Positions 1 through 12,600 of a DNA stretch of 64,000 nt are shown here, one piece after another. Position numbers and translations under genes: made by a program. The notes below the pieces were generated by a model. That model saw only the letters and a list, made by a program, of their open reading frames with translations. It had not been told where the DNA came from and made no database searches. The number at the start of each line of letters is the position of its first letter. The first letter of the stretch is position 1. This DNA comes from Lagopus muta (Eukaryota; Chordata; Aves; Galliformes; Phasianidae): assembly GCF_023343835.1 (NCBI RefSeq), contig NC_064436.1:56643883-56707882 (forward strand). The letters run 5' to 3'.

Positions 1-92
1 CGGCCCGGGGCAGCCGTCGCCGCAGCAGCGAACGGAGACGCTGGGGTTCTACGAGAGCGACCGGGGCAGGAAGAAGAAGCGGGGCCTCTCGG
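1..92 (+). CDS. TAPT1: TAPT1 exon 1 (partial; start codon outside window)
   Basis: Open from the window edge with codons starting at position 2: a Gly/Pro/Gln-rich tail followed by TETLGFYESD and a basic run (RGRKKKRG). Very GC-rich, as expected for a first exon in a CpG island. It ends after one base of a codon (phase 1) at a GTGAGG donor at 93. Residues 1-30 plus a split Asp codon completed by exon 2. Confidence 0.93.
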
Positions 93-430
93 GTGAGGAG
101 CGCGGCTGGGCGGGCGGAGGGACCCCGGGTTGAACCGACCCCTGCCGGGCGCGCTCCGGAGCGGGTGTCGGGCCGGGCCGTGCCTGCGGGACGAGCGGCT
201 GCGAGCGGAGCGGCCTGGGCTGCCGGGTCGAGGCGGCGGCCGAGGAACTTGAACGAGGGGGAGACTTCAAAAAGTGCGCCGGGAACCGCGGCGGGACGGC
301 TCTGCTCCCGACCCTGCGCACGGAGCTCCGCGCTCGGCGGGCTGAGTGTCCGCTTTTGGCGCGTTGGGAAGCGGACAGAGAGCGGTGAAGTGTGACACAG
401 CGCGCTGGTAGCTGCGGGGCTGATTGTGAG
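1..430. promoter_or_regulatory. CpG island at the TAPT1 5' end (right half only)
   Basis: CpG-dense, GC-rich sequence covering exon 1 and the first bases of intron 1, thinning by about 430. The promoter itself lies left of the window. Open frames seen here on both strands come from base composition. Confidence 0.8.
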
Positions 431-3400
431 CGGTGTGGGTATCTGCGGTGGTGCTCCCCTTTGAGGTTTAAAAGCAGGTGGTTAAAGCCGCTAGCTGCTA
501 AAGAAGGGCTGTGGGAGGTGGGTGTTTGCACCTGTGCTCTGAGCTCCGCTGGGCGCTGTAACTTTCTGCCTCCTGTACCAGAGCCGCTCCGTGGCTGAGC
601 GTTTGCACCATGAGTGTGACGCCTCCTGCCTCCTCTGCTGAAAGGAGCGGTGCTCCCAAAGCCGCTGTGGAGTTGTGTACAGTTTAGAACTCACTCGCTA
701 CGTGTAGCTTACCAACTAAGAATTTTATAAGGAAGAATAACAAAAGAAAGCGTGATGGGCTTTGCTATCATCTGTAGCTTTGTTGAAGTTCACAGGGCAG
801 CATTTCAGGAGTCCACTGAGTCAACTTGGAAATGCAGTCCACAAACATTAAAAACCAACTGTGGTATGGTTAATTTAGTCTTGGCAAGTTCATCAAGAAC
901 TTTATTAGCGCTGTAGTTTCAGTTGTGCTTTGCTGAAAATGTGGAAGGGGCTCAAGTTTTCAGGCTGATTGCCGCAGTGTTGGCTTGAATGTGATGCTAT
1001 GGGTTGTTCCTGACAGAAAAGGGAAAAAACAATTGAAACATTTACTAACAACAGAACACTTTCTCTCTAAGCTTGACGAGTGTTATGTCATTGATTTCCT
1101 AAGACTTGCAGCATCACTGATGGCATCGCTATTGTGGTGTTACTGAAACTGCTGCAGTTTCCATAGTTGTAAGGAATTGATAACAATGCTATGAATTGCT
1201 TTGTAATGGGACAAAAACAGTTGAATACACATCTCTGTGCCTGAAAGATAGCTGAATGGAGAATTTCTTAAAGCAAAGAAATCGGTATGGGGGAGAGGGG
1301 GGGAGCTGTCTTCCAGCAATTGATAGAAAATGGGGAAGAAAAAAAAAAAGTCAAAAGTCATCAATGCTCTCTCTTTCTTTGTGAAAACATTATAGAAAAA
1401 TGAGTTTCCTGGTAGAGCAGCTGAAAATTGTAACTTGTCTTTGCTGGTAGCAATATGTCTCATAGTGTGTAGAAGCAGGGTGGTGAAACAGCACAAGTAC
1501 TGTACAGAGAATTTGTCTGGAGTAGAAGAAAATAATTAATTTAACTATATATCATGCTGCTTTAATTTTGACTGGCATGCATGTTTATGGAAGAATTGTG
1601 TGTTTCAAAGTGAGTACCTGAAACTGTTATGCTTAGGATGAATGTTCTGATTGTTACTCAACAGAAAGTTTTTGAGCTACAGAGGATTTTGCATTTGCAC
1701 AAGTTTTCCTGTCCGTTTCTGGTTAATGGTTATCCTTTGTGTTGCTATGCACTGAAGTATAACCTGGGTAAATCATTATCTTTGCACCTTGAGGAAGTAA
1801 CTATGGGCTTTAATGTTTTGAAGATCCTTGTGCTTTCTGTCCTGAGGTGGGGTGGTGAATGAGGATAGTTCAAGCATTAAGACTGTGCTACCTATTAAAC
1901 TTAAGCTGTGATCTGTAACTTCTTTTTCTTTAACAGAGAGGAAAAAATTAAGGAATTTGAAGGAGGAGTTGGAACATTTCATTCATTTTAAAAGAAATGG
2001 TGCTTTGGTAGCAGAATTAAGCCATTTTTTCAGGTGCTTAGTTGCTCTGGGCTGCTTTGGTATCTCATCCTGTTCACTTGCTTGCTGTGTGTTTCCTACA
2101 GGGTCAGCTGCTGATCCGTTTCACAGCTTTGTTGGCACAGAAGCAGGGCTGAAGCTGGGTGCTCAGGAAGGAGGTTGCCGTGACCGTAGCTCAGTGTGCC
2201 CCACTGCTGGAGGGGTTGTTTACCAGGCATAGTCTAGAACGCTTGTATTGATAACTGCAGGCACGAGAAGTTCCTGGGGTGCGGCCAGGTGGAGGAAGGC
2301 TAAAATCATTTGGTTTTCAACAATGGGGCTGTGAACCAGTTAATGTGAAGTGATGGGAAGTGGGAACTAATAGTTCCAGATACTCTATGATGGCTGCCTA
2401 TGTGCAAATACTTTGTAGGAAGCTTCAGTTATTTGAGATGCATTATCTTTAAGTTACAGAAGGTTGGTTACCTGTGGCATGAGAAAATGTACCTTGGCAC
2501 TTACCAGAGTAGTTAAGCTTAGGTAGGAATATACAAATTACATTTTGTGAACATTCTGGGTTTGTCTCCCAATTTTTGTTTAGAAGTTTCAAATGGTAAT
2601 ATTACAGGGGAGAGCTTGAGAGAACGAGTTTGCAAGAGATCTGAGCCTCCATTTAGTGGTTTGAACTTCTGCCGTTATTTTTCTGGAATGAACTTTGATT
2701 GAAACTTTAAATGTCAATATTAGTTTTCACTACTCATTAAACTGCATGGTGTTTGGTTATTTTAAAATAAACACCTTGAGGGCTACAGCGGCTATAGTCT
2801 ACTAGAAGTGGATCAGTTATACACAAATTGTAAAGACCTGTTTAGATAGTGTTTTTGACAGGGGAAAGCAGTTAGGTTCACATAGATGAAAACAAATCCT
2901 GGTTGAAATGATCTCTAAAGAATATTCGTTTATGTTAAAATACCACTACAAGCTTCAGAATGTTTGTAATCCTCAGCAGTTCTAATCCCATGCAGATACA
3001 TGCACTCACCACCCAAGGCAATGTAGGACACAAGCCAACCTGCATTTGCAGCTGCTCTTATTCCTCTCAAAACTCTTTGTAATTTTTTGGATAGTGTTTC
3101 ATCCAGCTGATGGTTGTCATATTCAGTGAAATCCATTTGGGGAAGCTGCTGTCTGACAGTTTGGGGTGAACTGTTCACATGCACTATCTCTACTTGTATT
3201 CCCACCTCAGCAACTGTTCTCAAGGCTATTTTACTAAGGATGAAGGCAGCCTGATGCCTTCACCATCCTCCTGCAAGTGTGGGACACTGTACTGCGCAAG
3301 GCTTCCCCAGTTGTTACTGAAACTCACTGAGATCTGGATCTTCTACTAAAGAGCATGTTTTTGTCCCGTGGTGAATGCACTGTAGCTTCTTGCCTGTCTG

Positions 3401-6400
3401 TCTACATAGGTGATTTGTATCTTTTGCATGTTGTGTGATTGCTGGGAGCATCTATTTTTAAGCATCAGTAATAACCAGACATACTGAACTGTACTGAGTG
3501 TGCTGTCGCTTCTGAAGTGTTTCAGAGGGGAGGTGATGATCACAGACCTTGTCAGTGAGCACAGACTCACAAGCTCAACTTCCTTATGCTGATAGCTTCA
3601 GTTCTCATGTTTATGCTGTATATTTCCTTTGAAAAACTATTCTGCACAAAGGCTCTTCTAAGGCCACATGGCTTGACTGAAAACTTAAGTCAGACTTCAG
3701 CGTATCTATCCAGATCTGTTAAAGTGTCAAAGACCTGTACATCATAGAATCACGGAATAGTTTGGGTTGGAAGAGATCTTAAGGCCTGTCCTGTTCCACA
3801 CCCTTGCCATGGGCAGGGCTGCCACCCAGCAGCTCGGGCTGCCCAGGGCCCCGTCCAACCTTCTACAGGAATAGGGCTCTCGCAGCTTCTCTGGGTGTCC
3901 TGCTTCAGTGGCCTCATTATCCTCTGAGTAAAGAATTTTTTCTAACATCTGACCTGAAATTCCCTTTCTTTTAGATTTAAATCTCTCCTGCTTGTCCTAT
4001 CGCTATCTGCCTGTGTAAAAAGTTAATCTCTCTCCTGTTTATAAACTGCCTTCAAGTACTGGAAGGCTGCAGTGAGGTCTCCCCTTTTGGAGCCTTTTCT
4101 CTAGGCTGAACAAGCTCAACTCCCTCAACTTTTCTTCATAGGTGAGTTGCTCCAGCCCCCTGATCATCTTAGTGGCCTCATCCAGCAGTTCTGCATCTTT
4201 CTTGTGCTGGGGGCCCCAGGCCTGGGCGCAGTACTCCAGCTGGGGCCTCACAAGGGCAGTGTAGAGGGAGATTTAATAAATCTAGCAGGACTCTTAGAAT
4301 GGTAAGGATTAGATCCATTAGCATTCAGCATAACTTTATTTTAGTCATCTTTTGGAGAAGTAGGATGTCTGATGAAAATGATTGGTTGGGAGAAGTAGTT
4401 TATTTTTCTTGTTGAGAGGTGATGGGGAGTGGGAAACAGAACTCAAATCCTGTATAGCTCCTTCCTTGCAAAGCCACTTGACCTTCTGGTTGCTACTAGC
4501 AGAAAAGTACTGTGTTAGATACAATGGAACTGAAACATATAGCAAGTAACAAAAACATAGCAGTTTTATCATTCTTAGTGCCTGAAGTGTTTTCTGCTTG
4601 TGTGTGTCTCTCAATGTAGATCTTTCATTGCTGAGATTCATCAGTGCTGAGCTAACCAGAGGTTACTTCCTTGAACACAATGAAGCAAAGTACACAGAGC
4701 GGAGGGAGAGAGTATACACATGCATGCGGATACCAAAAGAACTGGAAAAGGTGAAGTACTTTTAAATAGTTCTTTAAATTTAAAGATTAAATCTACTGCA
4801 TTAAGTTATTAAAAGGAATGTTTATTTTTGAACATTTTTCACTTAAAAAAAAACAAAACCAAAAACAACAAAAAAAAAAAACAATATAAAAATCTGCGGT
4901 GATTAACTTTCTGTGTTTTTAATTGAGAGCAACTCATTGCTGTTAACAGAAATGGACATAACTAGCATTCAAGTCCAGATGATGGTATTTGGGTTAATTC
5001 AAATACAAAGATGTCACTTCAAGGAATGGTCAATCAAATTAAAAAATTTACTGTAAAATGTAATTATTCACTAAAATACAACACAATTGTTTTAGCTAAT
5101 TTTTCAGTCTGAAGATACGGTGATGGTTGAGTTTGTCTAAGGTTTTTGACTTTCACAGCCATCTGTTTTGCTTCTGGCCACTCTTTACCTCACCCTCCTT
5201 TCCTTCCCGTTTTCCAAGTGCTGTAGTCATTCCCATAGATGCCTTCCTGCCACTCTTCTGTATGCCTAAATGTAATTCTGACCCTGCAGAAGTTCAGTAT
5301 TCTGATGTAGAAGAGAATTTCGTTCTCACCCATTTTGAAACCCTCTAGGAGAGGATGTCAGATTTGAGAGACAGCCAGAATATGCTCAGTGTAAGCAACA
5401 TTGGTAATAAAGTCATCTAGGCTGCATTATAACTGTATTGTACTCCATTATTAACTGTATTACTGAAGAGTAATGCTGTTAAATTTCTCAAAATCTCTAG
5501 GTACAAAGTTGTACGGTAAACCTAATCTAATTAACAGTAAGCTATATTGAAGTAGGAGACCGGCACCATGACTCTTCCCACCTCCCTCCCTCATCTTAAA
5601 TACACAATTTATTTTTCATGAACTTTGATGGCTGTTGAACCATTCTGAGATTTAAATTAGCTCGTAATCTGGCAGTGAATGCTTCATGTTTCTTGCTAAG
5701 ATAGCATGTGATGAACTGCTTAGCCTTTGTTCTCACTAATTCAGCGCCCATGTGGAGATGGGAGGGTAGCTGAGTAGAATAGCTTTAAGTAGGAGTAGAA
5801 AGTTCACAGAGCAGCGGAGGAAAAGTCTGGCTCCTGTTGTCCATGCCTTGCATGGCCCTCAAGTATCATTACATTTATCCTTCGTCTGTGATGAGACCTG
5901 GTTTTACAGAATTAAATCCATCTCCACTGTAATTATGGAGGCTATTATGTGCAGTCCCTAAGCCACAGAAATTATTCTGAAGGATCATCACCATATGTTT
6001 CCAATAAATTTTTTTAACTTGTAAGAACAAACAAAGACCAGCAGTCTTGTATAAATAAGGTTGATGTTCTAAGTAGTGAAATTCATGAGATCTTTGCACG
6101 GTAAATTAGACTTTATTGTCTGTTTTGAATGTCAATGGAAGAGTATGAAACTGAGCAGTAAGCAGATAGATTTAAAAAGTGATGGATGTCTTTTTACAGC
6201 GAGAGATTATGAAATAAATTTGTTCTTTGCTTGGGCTTAATCCAAGTTAGCTCACATTCTAGCTTTAACAAATTGAATAATACCGAAAAAAAAAGAAAAT
6301 GTATGCTGGCAAGTACCTGGAAAGCAAATTAAATGGTGTGTAGACCAGCTATTGTACGAATCACTCAACTGATGTGAAAGTCTGCTTAATTCAGAGGAAG

Positions 6401-6588
6401 TGTGTGAGACAGTAGGAAAGGAATGGAGGAATTATCTTAATGACTTGTATTGTTTACTACCTGGCAATGTAATTGCAGAGTAGTAATGTAAATCATAATC
6501 AGCTAGAATGAGAATAAACTGGAATAAAATGTATCCTCTGATATTAGGTGAATACTTGATATTCGTTAAAGTGATTTTATTAGATATG

Positions 6589-6630
<42 letters not shown>

Positions 6631-9600
6631 ATACTTCTAATGCCATCACACTAGGACTTAATATTTAGGTAGAATTGGGGTGCTCAGAGTCCCATTCAGG
6701 AGAATCTTAGATTCACGAAGTGGAGGGGAAAAAAAAAAAAAAGAGGAAGGAACATCCAGGGAGAATCAGTTATATAACAGCTTTTTAATTACAGAATTTA
6801 GGTCTAGTTTAATTATCACAGAGTAGGTTGACCTATGCCCACAATTAAATGGCTTTAACTGCTTTGATAAACTGAGGAAGCATTTTAACTGAGGGCAAGT
6901 ATGTAAATTTACCTCTTCATATTTCATATTCCTCTTCATATGAAAGAAGGATGCGTAGTCCCCAAAGGGAAGTATCATAGCTGTAATTAGGTGTGTAATA
7001 GAAAACCAGCAAGGTAAAATCTGCTTTTTGTAGAAGGAGGAAAGGACATATTAAAAGACATACACATGGCAAATGGTTTTACACATGTATACAGCTTTAG
7101 AGGTTTGTTGGTTGTTTTTGTTTTGTTTTTTTTTTCCCTGAGGTTAAAACATTAACTTCTGTAAACTTTGAAGGAAGTCACTGTTGGAAAACAAGCTGCA
7201 GTAACATCTAAATGCAATTAGTGAATTGTGGTTATCTGTATAGGACTTTGTTTGGGCCTTGTGGAGCACAATTTTTGATGAAAGTCTTCCGAGCATATGT
7301 AGTGTTGTGCTTATTTGGTTAATTGAAGTAATATGTATTTTTCATACACAATATAATTCTGTATAAACTTTTTGTAACTCTGTATAACCTACTAACATCT
7401 GTTTTATTTTTATAATTTAGTTGATGTTTTTTGGAATCTTTTTGTGCCTGGATGCTTTTCTGTATATATTCACCCTGCTTCCTTTGAGAGTTTTTCTGGC
7501 AATGTTCCGATTCATCACTTTGCCTTGCTATGGATTACGGTAAGTTGTTTCAAGAGAAAGATGTTGATACACGTAAATAATGTTTTTGTTTATCTGAGTG
7601 GTTAACTTTATGTGCCTTTCAGTGCTGTTTAAAGTACTAATGATTTCTTCCACTCTGAAGTAAATTAACAGTGCACGAGAAGTACTTCTAAGCTTTGCCA
7701 ACAGTCACCAATTCTCATTGTTTCCTTCAGATGGTTTAATAACAATGTCTCTTAAACAAATTTAGGTTAATAAAGAACATACCCCTTGTAGTTTTGTTCT
7801 TCTAATAACTGTTTGAACAGTATTTTAGCTATTGTTTGACGTTGGAGTTAATGACTTGACCATTGTCTTTGACAGACTGATATTGAAAGAAAAGTTTTGA
7901 TTTTTACGAGAGTTTTCCTTCTTTCTGCGGTAACCTTTTCCCAAGGGGTCCATGTATAAAATAGCTTTCTTTTTTTCCTTAAGAATCTTGGAGAGCAAGT
8001 GGGATGGGACTAGCTAGATAGAATATGTTAAACTTTAGGAGTTTTGACCTCTTGTGTTTTTTTGTTTTTTGTTTTTTTGCTTAGGTCAATGGTAAGGAAG
8101 TTGCTAATTTGTAGAATTTCTGTTTTACGTTCTTGGAACAGAAATAATAATGTACAAAAAAATGGGGCAGAATTAATTTCCATGGTAAAAGTTGGTACTT
8201 TAAAGTATACTTTGTGGCAAAAATCTTGAAGTGAAGGAGTTTTTATATTGATGTTATGATTTTTCCTTGAATAAATCAGGGCTTCATAGTTTTCATTGTG
8301 GATTCCCCCATGCTATAATTTGATTTATGGCTGCCAGCTCTTTATTTTGATCAACTTGATTCCATTTCCGTTATTGATAGTCCTTCATGTGTGAAGTGCT
8401 TTCAGATGCACAGTTTAGAATGTATCTTCTGATTAGAAAGAAATTGCTTCTTATTGCATTAAAAAATACTAGTTTTTTTGTTCTGAGTTGAAATGTTCTG
8501 CTTAAAACAGACACTAGGTGGCAGTCCCTGATATCGTGTTCTGCTGTTAATATTGAGCTGAATCTTATATTAAAATTGTCAAGATTTTCCTAGCTGTGTA
8601 AAGAACCATCTGGCTGCTGTTCAGTTTCAAATCAAATTATGTGCCTACTTGTGTATTTCTGTATGCTATTGCCAAAATACTAAAATTCTGGTAAATGTAA
8701 TGGATTTTAACATACTATTTGTGTTTTTTTTCTTATTACTTTTTAAAACTTAATAGTTCTCATTTATAAATTTAGTTTGCTTTTGACAAATGAATTTTCT
8801 GCTTTTCTGAAATGCTAATTAAAAAATTGAAAGACCATTTGCTGGCTTGGACAGTAAGTCAGTGTCCTGACAAAGCAATGATCAGAAGACCACAGACCTA
8901 CAATGTTAAAATTTAGTTTGCTTGCCTAACTATATTCTTAGTGCGAATGGCAGGATAGGGTACAGTTTGATCAGTTCAACTTGAATGTGTTAACTTTAAA
9001 ACATGTGTCAGGTAAGATTCAGTGAGACTGAATGAAGGTTTGATTATGGTAGGAATTCCTGAAAAATTTTCTTTTGTGTCAGTTTCTTCAAATGTTTATG
9101 GAATTTCTTTCTTTAGAATCTCTTTTGTCTAAGTCATTAATATATTAAAAATGTTTTTTATTGAATAGTTCACGCTTGACTTAAAGTATGTATTGGAACC
9201 TTCAGATACTGGAATGATTAATTTCCAAATACTCAGAGTGTGCACTTTGTTTTTTGTTTTTTTTTCTTTCTACTCATTCTGATTTGATTTTGTTAATGTT
9301 AAAACTAAGATTATATCTTTTGCTTTTCTAGCTCAGGAATTTTTTGCGTGTGTAAATTGAGTTCAGTAGGAAGAATGCACCTATAATTACAAAAGGTACT
9401 TGAAGCAGGTGGCTGGTTATCTTCTAACATGTTCATCCTCACAAATGTGTGTGATTAGTTGTTTTTGAACCTGCCACATCATATTCCATTCTGTGTAGTA
9501 AATAAAAGTGCTCCTCCCTTCATCTTGACTATTTTCTCAACATCGTAGTGAAGTGACTGAGCAGTGAGTGTTGTCAGCCTTCCTCTTTACTCTTCAACTT

Positions 9601-12600
9601 TTCTGTTTCCTCATAACAGTGTAGATGAAGATTATATTACCCTTCACTTCTTTACAACAATGAAAATACATTCAAGTTAAGGTGTGTTAATTCCTGTCTA
9701 TAGAGTTGTCTACAGAACTGAAGTGTAGGGGGAGTGTTCTATAGCTTCCTATGCATTTTAATCTTCTATCAAAGAAAGCTGAGAGAACAGAGTAAATGAA
9801 TCTTGTAGTATCTCCTTTTTTTTGCCTGGACCCTGCAAGTTGGTTCCATTTGACTGCTAAATCATCCCTTGGTCTTTCGAGTAGATTTAGTTTCATGTAT
9901 TTTCAGAGCTATAGTGCTGCTAGCATAGCTGTTTTAAAGACTCAAAAAAATCTGAAGAATTCAATGACAAGAATCCAAGATTCTGTCATAAATTTAGCTA
10001 TAAGCTGCTGGTTAAATCATTGTAGTCGAACTGGCAGTGGCTAAGTCATCAGATTGAGGTGGTTTTGGTAGGTGAAACTTCATTTCTCTTAAGCTCCCTA
10101 AATGATGGCGTGATCTTTAAAAAATTAACATCTAACAAAAAATAAATTGCAAGAGCAGTATTTTTAAACTACAAAATAAAAGCTCTTGATACTTTCTTCC
10201 AAGTAGTGGAAAATTTCTCAAACTATGCTTTTTGAATCTTAAAAGCTAATTTCATTTGATTGAAGTACTTTCTGGAAACTTAGAAGTATGTACTTTGTTG
10301 GAACAACGGATTAAGACAGAGTGGACTGGTGTTCTTTTCAGATTCAGTCCTCAGTAGGCTTCTAAAATCACTGTACCTGTGGTTGAAAGGTGTGGTTTCT
10401 TCTTACAATTCAGACTTTATAATACCTCACACCTAGATATTCTGAGCAGATTGATGTCTTTGCTCATTTTGAAGCACCTCAGTAGAGCTTACTTCTCTGT
10501 TGTTTTTCTTTTTAAACACGTTGCATGCCAGAAAAACCTTCTTTGGGAAGATGGGAACACTCTTCTGTGCTGTATGAAAAATACTCTGATAGGAAGGCCA
10601 AGTTTAGTAAAAACTGATAAAACTCCTGATAAGTTACATAAAGATGCTTTTACATCTTACCCATAAAATAAGTAAAGGCTTTTGCTAAAAAGGTGAGATT
10701 TACTGGAATTTCTGGCTTTCTGAAGAAAATACAGAAGTTACATATGATTCTTCTTACACGAAGAATGATTGGGAAGATCTTTACTTGTCTTCCATATTGA
10801 AGTGGAGTTGTAGGTCGTAAATACACATTGTTTTCTTTTACTGTTCTCCCTTCTCCCAGAAATAATTGAATTTAGATTCAGTTGGCAATCATGTTGTTAG
10901 TTATACTGCACGTACCTCTTCATTTCCCACTGTGCTCCTGTGAAACCACAGATGTACGCTTTTCAGTAGGAAATAAATGAAAGCAGCATTACTTCCAGAA
11001 AGAAATTGCAGGAAGAAAACATCTTAGGAAAACAAAAACCACACTGGTATTCTCATTATAGAAATAGTTCATAAAGAAATGTAACCTGTGTTACACAGTC
11101 CCAAGCCTAAGGTTTTTTTTAAGGGCTAGATTTAGCTGTTAAATACCTAAAATTCCTACTGTCTGCTTAAGCTCATGTTGAAGTAACGCACCTCTCCACC
11201 AATATCTGTGACTTTTTACCAACCAAAATGGGCTGGTGCAGTCAGTATTTTCTGTAGAAATCTATCAGATCAAATACTCCTTTCTCCTTTCCATAACAGT
11301 GCATAGTGTAGCAACATTACAACCTTCTCTTTCTTTCTTTCTTGTAAATCAGACCGAAGGAAAGAGCACTTTCACTTCCTTTATAGGATGGAATGTGATG
11401 TCACAGGGATTCCTCCTTGGTGAGTAAATTCTGATTTTCTTTTTCCTTTTATGCTGTCGGCCAATTCACACATCAGCATGTAATCAGTAAAAATACTGGT
11501 TACAAATGGATAGGGTAGCTAAGTTAACTAGCATACTTCAAAGGAGGCACCAACAGTTGTTATTCAGTACTCGGTAAATGAAATTGATTTGGTGCTATTT
11601 GTGGTATTATATTTTTGTGTACAGCTTCACTACTGTGTGGAAATTGGCTGTAATCACAATCGGTCTAACGCTCTGTTTATACAGAGTGCCTGTGTTCCAG
11701 TTCAGCCCAATTTAAAATAGCCCCTGCTGTACTTCATTTACAGTGCCTTAAGCTTTTTATGTTTATTCGAAGTAACAGCTCAGTCATGCTTTTAGCTGTA
11801 TTTTACCTGAGTTTCAAGCGGTTGAGTTGATTTGGGTTTTATTTTTTGTTTTTTTTTTTTTTTTAATTGCACTTCAGAGATTTTGGAGAGGGTTCTGAAA
11901 GTTTCTTGCCAGCTATCTTAGTAGTATTAGACTTCAAATTAATTGCCTGTTGACTAAAATACAGTGCTTTATTTTATGTTCTTATACCGACTTCACTTAC
12001 AGTTTCATTTTTAATAACAGAATCAAAGCTTAATGAAAGCTAATTTTAGTTGTCACTTATATGAAACCTCTGTGTTTTTTTTTTTAATTTGTTTTGAGGC
12101 AGCTCTCATCGGGGCCTAACAGAAAGGTTGGTTTTGTTTCATTCTTAGCATGGTTTTGTGCTGTGTTGTGTGCATGTAGAGGCTTTCTGTTGTTTGAGAG
12201 ATGAAATATCATTTAGTCTTGGCCAACTCAGCACTCTGTATATTCAAATCTTCAACTGGAACATAGTTTTTTGTCAGCCCTGAGTCTGTATATCTCAACA
12301 GTCTTATGACAGTGAAGTCCTGCATACTGCAAACTGCATCTTTTTTTTTTTTTTTTAATCTTCAAACTAAGTATTAGAATTGATCAGCTTAGTTGTTGCT
12401 TTTTTTCTGACACCAAGCTTAATTCCAAACTTAAGCACAGTTGTAGGAAAATATTTGCAATATTTCACTTTGCTCATTTTGCAAATTTTTTGGGGTGTGC
12501 AAGTATATCCTTCAGGCAGACGTACTTGGGTTTTCTTTCCCCTGGCGTCTTCACTGCTTCATGTCAATCAGTTCAATTCTTGTCAACTTCCAATATCACC

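Larger units (their letters stand above)
93..4619 (+). other. TAPT1 intron 1
   Basis: GT-AG, phase 1. It contains the tail of the CpG island, a minus-strand coding-like segment (about 2930-3310) and a minus-strand CR1 fragment (3742-4270). The rest, including about 430-2900, is unremarkable AT-rich sequence in which I see no gene. Confidence 0.9.

Noticed and set aside
49..531. 160-codon minus-strand open frame at the left edge
   Set aside because: It is opposite TAPT1 exon 1 and the CpG island. The Arg/Ser/Pro-rich composition is due to GC content.
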